From Talinum fruticosum (lineage: Eukaryota > Streptophyta > Magnoliopsida > Caryophyllales > Talinaceae): DNA of 64,000 nucleotides. Made by a program: the position numbers and the translations under genes. The stretch lies in contig JAITYX010000046.1 of the NCBI GenBank assembly GCA_021018815.1, positions 620,001 through 684,000 of the forward strand, in the 5' to 3' direction. Shown in pieces: positions 10,772-21,559 of this stretch (its first letter is position 1; the number at the start of each line of letters is the position of its first letter). A model generated the notes under the pieces. It was not told the DNA's origin. It saw nothing but the letters and a program-made list of their open reading frames with translations, and made no database searches.

Positions 10772-12402
10772 CTCACCCAAATATCTCTCCCCTATGCATT
10801 TCATCAAAAATCATAAGTAGGGAAGAGAGGAGATATAGAAATGTTGTACCAAATAAAATAAAAAACGAGAAAATTAAGATAGGGGTGGAGCAGTGTGAGA
10901 TGAGGAGGAGGAACGAGGACCCCTACGTCTGCGCCTCGTAGTGTTGAGATGAAGCTGCGGGTTGTTCAATTGATGATAGGAGGAGATGAGGTAGTTGTTC
11001 TTGCTAAGTAGTCCTTTGAACTCGAGGTGTTTCTTCCTACACTTCGCTTCCGAGCCCTCGGTTTCCTCAACTTGAGTGGGTTGAGCTTGGGACCGACCAA
11101 TGTCCCCAACATCGTCCGAGGCCGACTCGGTATGCTTCGAGCAGATAACCTCCGATTCCTTTTCTTCTTCACCTTCAGCTTGGCCTACTCCAACTTCTTC
11201 TTCTTTTTCTTGTTCTTGTTTTTGTTCTTATTCTTCTTCGACTCCGAGTCCATGAGCCGGAAGACTCTAAGGACGAGTATGAGTCCGTAGATGATTCTAT
11301 GTCCTAAGTAGCCTTGGATCCGTGGTTTTGAAGATGGTTGATATGGTCTTGTTGAGTTTTGATGACTTCCTTAAGCTAAGTCGGAATAGGCATGAAAGCC
11401 TGGAATGCACTAAGAGCTTATTGTAACTCTTTGGCGAGAACAGATAAATTATGATGCCACCCTTTTGAAGTAACTTAGTAGAAGGGGCAGGCTGAGAAGA
11501 TGACGAACCAGCGATCGAAGAAGAGTTTCAAAACTCTTTTGAGTCCGAGAAGGTGGACATGGAAGCTTACAACTGTGGATCCACACAACAGTGCAGTTTC
11601 CTAGTATCCCAGATTGACTAGCTCAACCTTGCCAATACGGATGAGTGGCTCAAGAAATTTGTGTGGATCATTGGGAAGCTCCACTTCAAATGTGCAAAGA
11701 TAGTGGAGAGGAGAGCTCCAAACGGTAGGGGTGGTTTCTTCGATATAAGGGAACGAAGTGATTTGTTCAAGAATGAAAGGGAAGAGGTCTACCTCATATC
11801 CCTCAAGAATGTTATAAAGAACATTGAGAACCTTGCTATTGGGGTTCTCCTTGAATGGATAGAATGAGAACATAGTTCTCATCAAGAAAAAGAAAAGAAG
11901 TATGGTCTCGGACTTCATCCGAGTCACGTGAAAAGTTCTTTCTGGACTTGGGGATGACCCAAGCATATTTGTTAAAGAAATCATCCACTATTTTAGTGAA
12001 TTGGATGGAATTTGAGTTTCGAAAAAGAGTTTGAAGCTCAAAGAGTTTGTGGAGAAAATGAAGATTGATAGTGGTGTTTTTCCCCGAATGAGAAAGTAAA
12101 CGACATTATACTTTACGGACATGTTTGAATAGAATTCCGAGACAAGCTCGAGATATAGTAATCACGAAACACACGTACTTAAAAGCCCTCGTTTTGAGAA
12201 GTGGTTCGACCCATGAGATTTTGGTAGATAAGAAGAATTTCTCTTTAAGGAAATAGTGTTGGGCAACAATAGAGTGCTTTGGCTCATGGAAGGCAAAAGC
12301 CCGCCTTTTGAGGTGTCCCTCTATGGATCCTTAGGCTGGGAAATATGAATTTTAGCCTTTTTGGTGGTCGATCCTCTAGCGAGTGCTTCCTCTCTTTGGC
12401 AT
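10772..12402 (-). pseudogene. E0 ORF3 (envelope-like accessory protein), broken
   Basis: On the minus strand the ATG at 12402 opens MPKRGST, the shared ORF3 start, but a stop follows a few codons later. The 127-codon open stretch 11984 to 11601 contains KENPNSKVLNVLYNILEGY, the most conserved block of the family. A charged, low-complexity middle (about 11300 to 10950) is followed by the hydrophobic stretch LYLLSSLLMIFDEM and HRGEIF, with a stop at 10774-10772. The layout is that of ORF3 in E1-E3. Expression would come from the TATA-like box at 12605-12594. Confidence 0.65.
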
Positions 12403-12593
12403 GCTAAGAGAAAGAAAGAATTTAACTTGAGAGAGAAAAGGATTCAACGAGTGAGAATAATAAGTAAGAGAGTAGAGAAGTGAGAGTAGAAAATCTAAGT
12501 CCGACAAAGTGTCTAACTGGGAATTCTAAGTTCTAGAGATAAAATTAAGAGAGCAAAAATAGCAAAGTGAAAGAATGAGGATGGACAAATATT

Positions 12594-12605
12594 ATTTATA
12601 AATCA
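12594..12605 (-). promoter_or_regulatory. TATA-like box upstream of E0 ORF3
   Basis: Minus-strand TTTATAAATAAT about 190 bases upstream of the ORF3 ATG, at the position equivalent to CTATAAATAG in E1, E2 and E3. Confidence 0.45.
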
Positions 12606-12999
12606 AGGGATCTCAAAGTACTAAAGCCTTAGTGAGTTAGTTTGTAGAGTAACGGCTAGCTGACCCTTTGGCGTTCCAATGTTTAACAGCTTAGTTCTTG
12701 AAACTGCTACCTTCCAACGGCTAGTTTCTTGAGCGTTGGTTTGGCAGAGATAGAAATACCGATTTTTGAAAATATTTACAAGATTCTCTATTGAATTAGA
12801 GAAAATCTCATAATCTTAATGTTCATTTTCCTCATAATGAAGTCTAACTCAGTAGAGTGTCCGATGTGCTACGAACACACCGAGAAACTTAATAAGCTGC
12901 AGCTCGGTTTCATGATATTTCAACCGAACCACTAGCTATTCTCTCGGAACAAGTAATAAGTAACCAATCACATAAATTCTCATGCAATCACTCAACTAA

Positions 13000-13618
13000 T
13001 CAAGCATTCAACATACCAAGTTCATTTCTAATAAAGCATAATTGATCTTCACTCACGGGTTTTGTGAAGATATCTCGCTAATTGAAATTTAGTATGAATA
13101 AATTCAAGTTCAATGTCACCTTTTTAGAGTGGTCTCTTGGAAAATGATATTTGACCTCGATGTGTTTTGTCTCCGAATGTTGAACTACATTCTTTGTAAT
13201 GCTAATGGAACTTTTATTATCACACTTGATGGGAATGGATGTGAATAATAGTCCTAGATCCTTCGAGTGTTGCTTGATCCATAAAATATGAGCACGTAGA
13301 GGCTGCAATTGCTATATACTTTGCTCGAGCCGTTGATAGAGCAATTGAATTTTTCTTCTTTGAGTGCGAGGAGATGAGTGATTGACCTACAAATTTACAT
13401 GCTCCTGATGTACTCATTCTATCAACCTTATATCCAATATAGTAAGTATCCGAGTATCCACTAAGAGTCGGACTTGAGTCTTTTGGATACTAGAGACCAA
13501 GGGTCCGAGTTCCTCTAAGATATATGAAAATTCTCTTCACCTCAATAAGATATTATTCTTTTGGATTAGCTTGAAATCTTGCACATAAATAGACACTAAA
13601 CATAATATCTGGCCTACT
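13000..13618 (-). pseudogene. E0 RNase H and pol C-terminus
   Basis: The minus-strand frame 13417-13220 reads STSGACKFVGQSLISSHSKK then IALSTARAKYIA, the copia RNase H core. Where relatives have the catalytic Glu (TAEAEY) this copy reads TARAKY, so the enzyme would be dead even without frameshifts. The next frame (13308-13078) gives PIKCDNKSSISITKN with the third catalytic Asp, and TKHIEVKYHFPRDHS. The predicted pol stop (TGA, LGMLNA*) is at 13002-13000. Upstream, sequence similar to the RT-RNase H connection continues to about 13618 and stops. Confidence 0.75.
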
Positions 13619-14405
13619 CTATAGACACCTAAAACGTGTCATCCTTATTTTTTTAATTTTATTTTGTTGGTCCGACGATGAAATCACGACTTGTTTGTGG
13701 AATCGGATAATGATTGATGTTTGATTGGCATGATGGAAGCCGGTAAACCAAAAAATCCTTCTAGTACCAAAAAATAAACCTTTTGCCTTGGTTTGGTCCA
13801 AAAATCTATTTCTTCGATGATCCAAGCCCGGGTCAACCTTCCAAAGTGAAGTCTTGGTTGGCACCACGCATAGAGCATTACTACACTCAAAACACCGTTG
13901 TTCGTCATCAGCATCCAACCGAGACACGAGCTAAACTTCGTCCATATGACGTCGCATTGGCCGACGCCGGATTTCATGGCAAACATAGCCAAAACGGTGC
14001 GTTTTGCTCCAAGCATCCAACCGAGACACGAAGTGCACTTTCACAAAACGACGCTATTCAAGTCCGGCCCGCGTTTTAGGGGCTTTCCCCCAAATTTTGC
14101 ATTTAACTTCGAGTTTAGCTGCAACATGGAAGAAAGCGGAGTCCGTACAACGCTATTTGTAGTCGGTGTCGTGCATCATGTCTCTATTCCTAGGATCCGG
14201 TCCAAGCTTGATTTGATTCAGCTTTTTTATTATTACGCTTGTCGTTTTTCGTCAATTTTTATGGCTATGTCATCTGAAACCCTAGATCATTTGTGACCTA
14301 ATCCTCTCCTATAAATAGAGTGCTGAGGTTATCATTTTGTGTACAGCTTATTCCTATGCGTTATGCTCCCGAGACTAAATTAATAGCTACTGAATGCACC
14401 TTCTT
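13619..14405 (+). repeat. Unclassified LTR-like repeat, left part (interrupted by E2)
   Basis: Unrelated to the copia family. Begins near TAGACACCTAAAACGTGTCATCC. It contains a direct repeat (catccaaccgagacacga at about 13913 and 14015), a short palindrome CAAAACGGTGCGTTTTG near 13990-14007, and a TATA box CTATAAATAGAG at 14309-14320. Together these suggest a retrotransposon LTR promoter, possibly Ty3/gypsy Tat/Ogre-like. The open frames here (up to 132 codons) show no recognisable motif. It resumes after E2 at 25194. Confidence 0.4.
14309..14320 (+). promoter_or_regulatory. TATA-like box in the unclassified LTR-like repeat
   Basis: CTATAAATAGAG, a strong plant TATA consensus, 86 bases before the E2 insertion. 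Sequence evidence only. Confidence 0.45.
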
Positions 14406-16107
14406 TGAAGACTCGGACACTCGCTCAACGCATTTCGAGTTACATTACATGAATCGAGTATAACCATCTCGTATTTATAGAGTTTTGATTCCAAGGCATT
14501 CTCTGTGTTTTAGAAACTTTTCCGAATGAAATGGTATCTTCTCTAAGTACTACAGACTTGCACTTCATGTGTTTATTGCGCTTCTTTAAGTGACTCGAAA
14601 ACCGATTCTTTGTTCCGAGTCCAAGCATCACTCGATTTATCGCAGATTGAGTGGACTAGTGTTTCACGTTCTCTCACTCGAAACCGGCTTCGATTATAAA
14701 CTCTATTTAATTAGAGTCGGTACCTCTAGTCTGTTTCATACTTAGTCTATATTAAGTTATCTCACTCGATATTCTTTACTTATCTTGATCTATCGCTTAG
14801 ACTAAGTCGGATGGAATTTTGAGTTATATAATTATTAGACTCGGAAAATTCAACTTCTCTTCGACTCGGATAATTAGTTGATTAATTATCATAATTATTT
14901 ATTATCTCGTGTCTAATCTTGGACCAAAGTATTTCATACTTTGAGAACCAAAATTGCTTTACTTTTGTAGGTTATTCAAACGAGGATACACTTTTCAAAT
15001 CACAAAAAGTAACCTAGCTTCAAAACGTCAAATCACCAAGCAAACATGGCTTTTCACCTTCTCTGCTCCAGTCCCGAAGATTGTGTCAGGGCTGCTCTGT
15101 TTCCCAAATCTGGAAAACTGAACGCTAAGCTTAATGGTGGTTTCCACCTTATCTTTCAAGACACCGCCGAGTGGTTTTGGGACTTCCAAGAGAGTTTAAA
15201 CCGTTGTCCAACGTTCACATTACAATGGATACTTTCCGAGTGACTCGAAAGCTTCTATCAACGGTCACGAGAGGACTCTCGGTCAGCAGATGAAGATAAC
15301 GACTACTCTGTCCGGTCATCTATAAATAGAAGCCACTTCACAAGACTTGAAGATTGCCGAACTTATTGTTAATATACGTACTTGTGCAAAGTCTTTGTAT
15401 TCATTCTCAATCTTCTACTTACAACTCCTATTCCGTAATTCATTACGTTCCGAGTTGTAAGGTCTTGTACTCGATTACAAACTCTTTCTTACTTTCTTTG
15501 TAAGGTCCCTTGACTAAGCTGTAAGGGTGAACTCGGCTTAAGTTGTCCCTAGCTGTAAGGGTTATTACGTTACGAGTTGTAAGGTCTTGTACTCGATTAC
15601 AAACTCTTTCTTACTTTCTTTGTAAGGTCCCTTGACTAAGCTGTAAGGGTGAACTCAGCTTAAGTTGTCCCTATCTGTAAGGGTTATCTCAGCTAGGAAG
15701 TACTAGATCGAGATAAGGGAATTTCGAGTCTAGGAAAACTTGTAAAGAGTTGTCTAAGGGAGCAACTCGGGTTCGGTCGGTTCACGGTATTTTGTGGACT
15801 CAAAATAGTGGATTTGACTTAGTGTCCGGATTGACACGGTCCGTGGTTTTCTGCCCCGGGAGGGTTTCCACGTAATCTCTAAGTATTTACTTTCCGAGTT
15901 CATTCTAGACTCAGACTGTCTTAAAGCATTTGCTTTTCTTGCCATTTCTATCTATTCGGTCTTTCGAGTCTCTACTTTTCGACTCTGTTTTGACTCGAAC
16001 CGAATTCGTATTTCACCCGGCAAAAGAGTTTGAATTTCCACAAGATCTCTTCCTCACCATATTCACCCCCTCTAGGGTGACTCGGACTCTCCCCGAGCAA
16101 ACCTTCA
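14406..16107 (+). repeat. E2 5' LTR
   Basis: Starts TGAAGACTCGGACACTCG and ends GCAAACCTTCA, 1702 bases. Contains a TATA box (ctataaataga, 15320-15329) and near its end the family block CCCTCTAGGGTGAC. It is longer than the 3' LTR because of the tandem duplication at 15442-15685. Confidence 0.93.
15442..15685 (+). repeat. 122-base tandem duplication inside the E2 5' LTR
   Basis: The block starting attacgtt.cgagttgtaag and ending at ctgtaagggtt occurs at 15442-15563 and again at 15564-15685. The 3' LTR has only one copy (near 24638-24760), so the duplication arose after insertion or during reverse transcription. Confidence 0.9.
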
Positions 16108-16109
16108 AT

Positions 16110-16121
16110 TGGTATCGAGCC
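16110..16121 (+). other. Primer-binding site, initiator-Met tRNA type (E2)
   Basis: TGGTATCGAGCC, two bases after the 5' LTR; differs from the canonical TGGTATCAGAGCC by a missing base in CAGA. Confidence 0.85.
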
Positions 16122-16166
16122 TAGCCTTTCGTAAAGGATCTAACCATCCAAAGGTCTAAAGATCAA

Positions 16167-17960
16167 ATGGCTTAGAACACCTGGAGAGTTCGATGAAGGA
16201 AGATCTTCCAATGGGCCACCAAGATTCGAGCATCAAATTTCGAGCACTTGGAAGAAACTTATGGAATGTTTCCTTATGGATCATGATGAAGAGGTATGGG
16301 AAATCATACAACAAGGAAACTACATTCCAATGAAGACAGATGAATTCAGAATCATTCCCAAGACAAAAGCCGAATTCACTCCAGGAGAAGCGAGAAGTTC
16401 GGGAAGAACTTCAAGGCAATGAACATTCTAATGTGCACCATTAGCTCGAAGAATACAACCGAGTGTCCGCTCGTGATTCAGGAAAAGAAGTGTGGACACC
16501 CTTGTCAACACTTACGAAGGCACAAGCCAGGTCGACAAGCAAAGATAAGTCCATATCTTCACAAATATGAGCTTTTCAAGATGGAGCCGTAAGAGAACAT
16601 CACTCGGATGTTCATTCGATTTATCGAGATTACCAACAATCTCAAATCACTGGGTAAGAAGATCTCCCACGAGGAAATGTGCGTAAAGATACTCGAAGTC
16701 TACCCAATAAAAGATGGGGTCCCAAAGTGACTCGCCATAGAGGAGGCTCAGAACCTCTCACTCTTAAAGCCAAACGAGCTCATCGGGAAGCTTCTCACTC
16801 ACGAAATCCATCTAGAAGAGGAGGATGCTGAGGGCAGCACTCAAAAGGAACATTGCACTTAAAGCCTCGGAATCCAAAGAAGCAAATCCGAGCTCCTCCG
16901 ACTCGGAAGATGATCCCATGGCACTTATTGCAAGAGGCTTCAAGAGAATAATGAAGCACAAAAGATGGGATAAATGACCAAAGGAAGAATTCTATAAGAA
17001 AGACAAGAGGGACAGAAAAGGTAAGTATTCCTCACCCTCAAAGTTCTCTTTATCTAAGAATTCTGGATGTTTTGAGTGTGGCAGCAAAGACCACCTAGTC
17101 AAGGACTATCCGAAGAGGAAAAGGGACAGAAGGAACAAGAAGGCCATGATGGCAACATGGAGCGATGAGGACTCATCGGAAGATGATGAGGACTCAAATG
17201 ACTCGAAGTGTCCGATGGCAATCTCGACTCGGAAGCCGAAAGAGAGTCGGACTCGGACTCGAACAATGAGGAAACTAATCCTCAAGAGGTAATTGATTAT
17301 TTCCTCAAATTCTCCCAAGTCGATTTAGCTAAGTACATTTTTACTTTGGAAGAAAAGTACAATTCGATTCTTCTCAATTCAAAGAACAACTTGAGTTAAT
17401 TACTTCGAGAGCACTTCTTTGAAAAATGAATTAGAAAAACCGAGACTCTCATTCGAGAGAACTCAAGACTAGTGCTCAATCTAATGAAACCGAGTCCGAG
17501 TAACTCAGAAAGAAAATGAGGAGCTAAAGCAGAAGCTCACTAAGTCTCAAGATCTGGTTTTAAAGTTTACTCAAGGTCGAAAAACCTTGACATGCTCTTA
17601 GGATCACAATGTGTCTCATTTCGAAAAGAAGGTCTTGGTTTCAACAAAGAAGAGGAATCCAATACCTACTCGGATTTATTCAAAAGGGTTTCAGAATTGT
17701 GAAGTTCGGGAAAGCCGAGCACGGTCCCATTCACATAAATGAAGGGAGGACTAAGCCCGAAGCTGTTTACAAAAGGAAACCATTCTCTCATGTTTCAAAA
17801 GGAAAGGTTTTTAAAAAGAAAGAGACACAGACTCGGCTTCTCGAGAGGAAGACTCGGAATCGGACAAAACCCAAAGTCATTCAAATCTGGGTTCCAAAAC
17901 ACCTTCCTCCTCGGAAAAGGACCAAGTAAGGAATGTTACCTGGGTTCGTTAGAGGAAGTG
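16167..17960 (+). pseudogene. E2 gag
   Basis: Capsid/nucleocapsid polyprotein of a plant copia element. The ATG at 16167 matches the E3 gag start but the third codon is TAG. Broken frames follow E3 closely up to the zinc knuckle at 17068-17109, CFECGSKDHLVKDY, where the fourth ligand is Tyr instead of Cys. After the knuckle come a basic run (KRKRDRRNKKAMMATW), an acidic Asp/Ser-rich stretch (frame 17208-17399) and a Glu-rich, coiled-coil-like region to about 17570, then a basic linker (frame 17609-17929) leading to protease. Many frameshifts. Confidence 0.85.
17068..17109 (+). other. CCHC zinc knuckle with Tyr at the fourth ligand (E2)
   Basis: CFECGSKDHLVKDY: spacing C-x2-C-x4-H-x4-Y. Standard retroelement nucleocapsid knuckles have Cys at the last position. 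E3 has the same substitution (52689-52730); E1 has Arg. Confidence 0.85.
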
Positions 17961-18009
17961 AGAAGGGTTAGATTTTCTTTGTTTTGCAGGTCACTCGAAG
18001 AGATCAAAA

Positions 18010-18390
18010 GGACATTGGTACCTTGACAGTGGATGTTCACGCCATATGTCGGAGATGCGGGACTCTTTTCCGAGTTGGAAAAACACAAAGGAGGAAAGGT
18101 GACATTTGGAGATGACAAGCAAAGGCAAGATAGTGGGGATTGGCAAGATTGGAAAAGGAAGCAATCCGGTCGATCCAGCCTACCTTGTCAAGGGATTAAA
18201 GTATAATCTACTCAAGCATATCTCAGCTTGTGTGACAAAGGTCAAGAGGTAAGATTCACTCGGACCAACTGCTATATTTCTGATGTCTCTACCAAAGAGA
18301 TCAAGCTTTCGAGTAAGAGATCAGGTAATACTTATATCATTCCTCTTCTCGACCCTAGTCGGAATTTATCTCGCGTAAAAGCATCTCTTC
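18010..18390 (+). pseudogene. E2 protease region
   Basis: Aspartic protease that would cut the Gag-Pol polyprotein. The motif LDSGCSRHM is at 18022-18048 with the catalytic Asp codon at 18025. The downstream GGKVTFGDDK...GKIVGIGKIGKG pattern fits a copia protease but is split by frameshifts at about 18055 and 18115. The stretch before 18390 is the linker to the GAG-pre-integrase domain (frame beginning 18228). Confidence 0.8.
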
Positions 18391-19250
18391 ATGATGATTC
18401 TTGGACTTGGCATCGTAGATTAGGGCATATTAGCATGCATACTATCAAGAAATTGGCATCTAATGGTCTAGTTAGGGGTTTACCTAACCGTGTTTTTGGG
18501 AAAGACAAAGTATGTGAAGCATGCACCGAGGGAAACAAGTCGGATCTTCATTTAAATCTTTGAAGACAGCTTCCACATCCAAACTGCTTGAATTATTGCA
18601 TATGGACTTATGTGGTGAAATCCCTGTGAAGAGTCTCGGAGGTCAATCTTACATACTTGTTGTTATTGATGATTATTCACGATTTACCTGGGTGTGTTTT
18701 CTTAAGCACAAAAATGAAGCTTTCAAGGAGTTCAGCAAGCTCGTAGAAAAATTCAAGTTGTCTCATACTCGGATCCGGAGGATTCGAACCGACCATGGAA
18801 GGGAGTTCGACTACTTAGAATTCTCGTAGTTCCGTGACAAAAATGGAATCTCTCACAACTTCTCAGCACCCGAACTCCTCAACGTAATGGAGTAGTAGAG
18901 AGAAAGAACAGAACCCTTGAAGAGATAGCTAGGACTATGATGATCGAACGTGATCTTCCCTACTATTTCGGGCATAGGCGATCAACACGACCAACTACAC
19001 TCGAATAGATGCCTCATCGGACCCATTCTGAAGAAAACACCATATGAGCTCTACAAAGGGAAGAAACCAAATATTTCCTACTTCGGACCATTCGGGTGTA
19101 AGTGTTTCGTTCACAACAATGGTAAGGATCACTCGACCAAGTTTGATGCTCGGTCAGACGAAGGTATTTTTCTAGGTTACTCCTTTCACAAGCAAAGCTT
19201 ATCGCATTTTCAATAAGCGAACTAACAAAGTGGAAGAAAGCATCCACGTA
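18390..19250 (+). pseudogene. E2 integrase (zinc-binding domain and catalytic core)
   Basis: The HHCC zinc-binding part reads TWHRRLGHISMHTIKKLA then KVCEACTEG (frame 18228-18563). The catalytic core follows: first Asp in HMDLCGEI (codon 18605), second Asp in TDHGREF (codon 18791), and Glu in NGVVERKN (codon 18897). The Asp-Glu distance is 106 bases, two short of the canonical 36-codon step, so a small deletion lies between. C-terminally KKTPYELYKGKKPNISYFGP leads towards the RT linker. The catalytic triad is retained but the frame is broken several times. Confidence 0.9.
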
Positions 19251-19639
19251 GTGTTTGATGAGCTTGAACAGGAGAAGCCAAGTGAGTCGTCATACTCAAA
19301 CCGAAGCTCGGTAGAGATGATGACGAAGCCGAGCATATAAAGACTCGGACTCAACCCGCTCGGAATGAAGTCACTCGGAATGAGACAACTCAAGAGCTCG
19401 CTCGGAATGAACAAGTTAATGAAGAGGGTCACTCGTAACGAGGCTTTTGAAGATCAAGCGGCTCAGCCCACAAATCTCGTGAATCGGAGAAGTGGTAAAG
19501 CATTCAAATTTACTTCCAGTCATCCCCAAGAAAACATAATTTCGGATATCAACAGTGGGGTAAGAACTCGTTCCTCTCTACATAATCTATGTGCATTCAC
19601 CGCATTCATTTCATTAAACGAACCCAAAAATGCACTAGA

Positions 19640-20450
19640 GGCCCTTAATGAACCTGAATGGGTAGAGGCCATGCAAGAGGAACTCAATCAATTCAAGAGA
19701 AACCAAGTCTAGACTCGACCAACCGACCTTCGACCACCCAGTTATAGGAACCAAATGGGTTTTCAAGAACAAACTGGATGAGGGTGGAGTGGTAGTCGAA
19801 ACAAGGCTAGACTTGTGGCTCAAGTTTACAATCAAGAAGAAGGAATCGATTGTGGGGAAACCTTTGCACCTGTGGCCGAATTGAAGCTATCGGAATACTA
19901 TTGGCATTTGCATCTAGCATGCATATTAAATTATATCAAATGGATGTTAAGTGTGCATTTCTCAATGGTTTTATTGAAGAAGATGTCTATGTCGAACGAC
20001 CTCCTGGTTTTGAAAACTCCGAATTTCCAAATCATGTTTTTAAACTTCAAAGGGCTTTCTATGGTCTTAAACAAGCACCTCGAGCCTGGTATGAAAGACT
20101 GAGTAGCTTCTTGGTTCAAAATGATTTTAAAAGAGGTCGGATCGACAAGACTCTCTTCATAAAAACTAAGGGGAAAGATTTCCTTATTGTTCAAATCTAT
20201 GTTGATGATATTATTTTTGGAGCAACTAATGAAAATCTGTGCCAAGAATTTTCTCGGGTTGATGAGTCAAGAGTTCCAAATGAGTATGATGGGAGAACTC
20301 AACTTCTTCCTTGGGTTACAAATCAAACAAGATAAAGATGGAATCCATGTCCATCAATCAAAGTACACCAAGGAACTACCGAAGAAATACAAAACATGCA
20401 TCTACTCCCGGGAGCAGCAGTATAAAGCTTTACTCGGACGAGAAAGGTAA
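19640..20450 (+). pseudogene. E2 reverse transcriptase
   Basis: Copia-type RT. In order: EWVEAMQEELNQF (frame 19365-19712), GTKWVFKNKLDEGGVV (about 19744-19800), then a 161-codon open frame 19850-20335 with [33 protein letters not shown] and the catalytic YVDD at 20198-20209. The sequence around YVDD (QIYVDDIIFGATNE) and the RGRIDKTLFIK stretch are typical of the SIRE/Maximus branch. A frameshift follows YVDD near 20260. The C-terminal thumb/connection is missing through a deletion at about 20475. Confidence 0.93.
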
Positions 20451-20469
20451 AGCAATAGATCAAAAACTT

Positions 20470-20916
20470 TATCGAGATGCGGACTACGCAAGATACAAAG
20501 TTGATCGAAAGAGCACATCCGGAGCTTGCCAATTTCTAGGTCCATCCCTAATATCTTGGCACTCAAAGAAGCGTAACTCGGTAGCTTTATCAACTGCTGA
20601 AGCTGAATATATTGCAGTTGGAGCTTGTTGCGCTCGGATTATATGGATTAAGCAACACTTGAAGGATCTTAGACTATTCCTCAACTCAATTCCAATCAAG
20701 TGTGACAACTAAAGCGCAATCAGCATCACCAAGAATCCTGTCCAAGCACTCGAAAACAAAGCATATCGAGGTCACATATCACTTCTTACGTGATCACTCG
20801 AAAAAGGTGATATTAAACTTGAGTTCATTCCTACTAATCTTCAATTAGCTGATATTTTTACTAATCCTCTTGGTGAAGATCGGTTTTGCTTTATTCGGAA
20901 TGAGCTTGGTATGTGA
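20470..20916 (+). pseudogene. E2 RNase H and pol C-terminus
   Basis: The frame 20311-20712 reads DADYARYKVDRKSTSGACQF, then WHSKKRNSVALSTAEAEYIA and IPIKCDN, with all three RNase H acids (first Asp at about 20476, Glu in AEAEY, Asp in CDN). A stop follows CDN; later frames carry the TKHIEV and LADIF blocks. Pol ends at TGA 20914-20916, at the same place as the E3 stop. About 0.2-0.3 kb present in E3 between the end of RT and DADYAG is missing here. Confidence 0.88.
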
Positions 20917-21559
20917 AATGCTTAATTATGTGCTATTCTTATTCATTGCATAATTCCGTGTTATGTGTTTTCCCTTTAATAACCATTAGCTCGGTTGATT
21001 CAATGATACTTGGGTTAATAGTTATTTTGTGTTTCGAGTCACTTAGAAATCTATCCGAGTCAAACTCGGACGTAGAGAAACTTGGACTTCAAATTTTCTC
21101 AAGCTATCTCTACATCGGTGGAGAGCTTCGATTATATTTTCAAAATCTCTTCTCTTTCTTTCTCTCGAGCGCCGTGATCGGTCGATACCCGTGGATCTCT
21201 AACCGCTGAAATCTTAACCGTTGAAGAGAACCGTCACACCGGTCTTCAATGACCGATGGACAAGTCGAGTCGAACGGAGTTATACTTAACGGATAGTTGA
21301 CGGGCGTGTATATTTTCTATAAATAGCGCCTATTCATCTTCGTCTCGGTATTCTACATTCCATCTCTCTCAAACGAAAAATTTTCGCGGAAGATTTCTAC
21401 GTGAACAGTGATCTTTGAAGTTCTTCAAGCATCGTAAAGGCCATCTCTCGTAAGTTTCGATCGCTCTCATCTTTTTTTCTACATCTTTTCTGGTTCTTCT
21501 CTTCTACTTCTCCTTCTCTTCTCTACTCAAAATTTTCATCTTTCCTTCCATCGTTCAAA
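20917..21559 (+). other. E2 pol-ORF3 spacer (ORF3 promoter and leader)
   Basis: Non-coding spacer of about 640 bases, conserved with E3. It contains a TATA box (ctataaatagcgcc, 21318-21327), GATCGGTCGATACC-type sequence, and a pyrimidine-rich leader before the ORF3 ATG. The open frame at 20913-21209 has no counterpart in relatives and is probably spurious. Confidence 0.6.
21318..21327 (+). promoter_or_regulatory. TATA-like box upstream of ORF3 (E2)
   Basis: CTATAAATAG, 233 bases before the ORF3 ATG. E3 has the identical word with the same following GCGCCTATTCATCTT. Confidence 0.55.

Larger units (their letters stand above)
393..13618 (-). mobile_element. E0: 3' half of a copia element on the minus strand, split by E1
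   Basis: Read on the minus strand this is, in order, the end of pol (RNase H, 13618 to 13000), a spacer with a TATA box, ORF3 (12402 to 10772), two polypurine tracts, and a 3' LTR (10427 to 9151 plus 613 to 393). The LTR is interrupted by the complete element E1 at 619-9145. The pol side ends abruptly at about 13618, where an unrelated LTR-like repeat begins; protease, integrase and most of RT are absent, so the element is truncated or its other half lies outside the window. Confidence 0.75.

Noticed and set aside
13898..14296. 132-codon frame and overlapping 98- and 110-codon frames
   Set aside because: No recognisable domain; overlaps direct repeats and the TATA-bearing LTR-like region, so more likely non-coding.
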